Below, piece after piece: positions 6,425 to 7,038 of a stretch of 7,038 nt of DNA. The notes under the pieces are model-generated. The model made no database searches. It was not told where the DNA came from and worked only from the letters and a program-made list of their open reading frames with translations. Each line of letters opens with the position of its first letter. Position 1 is the first letter of the stretch. A program made the position numbers and the translations under genes. Source of the stretch: Candidatus Zixiibacteriota bacterium (GTDB taxonomy: Bacteria > Zixibacteria > MSB-5A5 > GN15 > FEB-12); the NCBI GenBank assembly GCA_023700785.1, contig JAMPYH010000142.1, forward strand, positions 1 to 7,038. Direction: 5' to 3'.

Positions 6425-6453
6425 TTGACAGGTCGCGGATACTGTGCTATCTT
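6425..6453 (+). promoter_or_regulatory. Sigma70-type promoter for the right-hand secreted protein
   Basis: A perfect -35 box TTGACA (6425-6430) is followed after exactly 17 bp by TATCTT (6448-6453), which matches TATAAT at 5 of 6 positions... at minimum the key T1, A2 and T6. Transcription would start near 6459-6461 and run towards the GTG at 6759. No other plus-strand gene intervenes. Confidence 0.65.
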
Positions 6454-6459
6454 GCCCCC

Positions 6460-6758
6460 GGGTGAGGACATACTCGCTAATCCCGCACACCCAAAACGGT
6501 TCGCAATTAATGGTGTAGTCATAGGTTCTCGAAGGGACGTTTAGGTTCATGCCTTTTCTGCATGATGGAAGGGGGTGGCACGGCACTCGTTAATTCCATG
6601 CTCAGCCACAGTTGAAGGGGACGCCTGCCTCCACCGATTGCATCCTCCACTTCGACCGCGGCGTGATTTCTTTGATCTCACAAGACAGGTAACGTAACCC
6701 GACCGACGTTTACTCGCTACGTTGGCCTCACACTCTATCTCTGGGGAGAGAAGAACCA
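6460..6758 (+). promoter_or_regulatory. Long (about 300 nt) untranslated leader
   Basis: This lies between the predicted transcription start and the GTG start of the secreted protein. No frame in it is convincing. The longest starts in phase with a ribosome site are under 20 codons. An inverted repeat AACGTA (6691-6696) / TACGTT (6718-6723) lies shortly before the ribosome site, and a TGCC...GGCA pairing with a partly paired interior spans about 6550-6579. I cannot match the leader to a known riboswitch. A second promoter nearer the gene cannot be excluded. Confidence 0.35.
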
Positions 6759-7038
6759 GTGAAGGTATTTGTAACGCTCTGCGCGATGTGCGCGTTGATC
6801 TGTGGCTCGATCGCTTTCGCCGCCGAACCACTGACTCCCAGCGCCGCGAACGCACTCGGCAACGCCAGCATCACTGCCGGTACGCCGACCACACTTCCAG
6901 TCATTTCCGAACGAACTATGTCCCGCAGTGCCGCGGCGATCGCCATCAACCATGGCACTTTCGGCGGCGCTCCGTACCACCGCGTTGACGCCTCAGCCGT
7001 TTCGGCCTACAAGACCGAAGCAGGACTGATCGGCGCCG
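6759..7038 (+). CDS. Secreted protein of unknown function (N-terminal 93 codons, partial)
   Basis: The frame opens with GTG at 6759, about 10 nt after GGGGAG (6743-6748), and runs past the right edge without a stop. Residues 1-22 are a clear Sec signal peptide: MK, then a hydrophobic core (VFVTLCAMCALICGSI), with cleavage at AFA-A before EPLTPSA. The three cysteines lie in the hydrophobic core and none has a proper lipobox, so lipoprotein processing is unlikely. The mature part seen so far is rich in Ala, Ser, Thr and Gly (ALGNASITAGTPTTLPVISE; GGAPYHRVDASAVSAYKTEA) and I recognise no family. The GTG start is supported because the signal peptide begins exactly there. Frames on the other strand here are shadows. 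Confidence 0.8.
   Translation, partial: MKVFVTLCAMCALICGSIAFAAEPLTPSAANALGNASITAGTPTTLPVISERTMSRSAAAIAINHGTFGGAPYHRVDASAVSAYKTEAGLIGA

Noticed and set aside
6547..6855. A 102-codon minus-strand frame
   Set aside because: Very arginine/serine-rich and antisense to the signal peptide of the right-hand secreted protein; shadow frame.
1..7038. CRISPR arrays, tRNA or rRNA genes, insertion sequences
   Set aside because: I saw no regularly spaced direct repeats, no tRNA-like folds and no transposase motifs or terminal inverted repeats with target duplications.

Overview
The window reads as chromosomal DNA of a bacterium that exports very large multidomain surface or secreted proteins. Sec signal peptides, a parallel beta-helix, a cohesin-like fold, long runs of Ig-like repeats and a coiled-coil relic resembling the tail of a peptidase-S74 protein recall uncultured lineages of the FCB group (for example Zixibacteria-like genomes). 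That placement is an inference from protein style and moderate-to-high GC; no ribosomal or other phylogenetic marker is present.

Layout: (1) 1-3724, minus strand: the first 1241 codons of a huge exported protein that continues past the left edge. It has a signal peptide, a seven-rung right-handed beta-helix, a cohesin-like domain, seven Ig-like repeats and the start of an FN3-like domain. (2) 3737-4808: about 1.1 kb with no convincing gene. It holds weak small ORFs, an 8-bp-stem hairpin, a 7-bp inverted repeat and the terminator of the next gene. (3) 4809-5777, minus strand: a complete 322-residue D-isomer-specific 2-hydroxyacid dehydrogenase with a clear NAD-binding motif but Tyr at the position I align with the usual catalytic Glu. 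(4) 5778-6160: a large imperfect hairpin, then on the plus strand a decayed 3' end of a gene (coiled-coil tail broken by an in-frame amber codon) still followed by a perfect 12-bp-stem terminator. (5) 6161-6758: non-coding, with a textbook sigma70-type promoter (TTGACA, 17 bp, TATCTT) and a leader of about 300 nt. (6) 6759-7038, plus strand: the start of a second exported protein, cut by the right edge.

The genes do not form an operon. The dehydrogenase has its own terminator and is separated from the giant protein by about 1.1 kb, and the right-hand gene is on the opposite strand with its own promoter. I find no CRISPR array, tRNA, rRNA, transposase or defence cassette, and no clear sign of a new multi-gene system. 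The items most worth a second look are the architecture of the giant exported protein, the altered dehydrogenase active site, the gene relic with its retained terminator, and the long leader behind the strong promoter.
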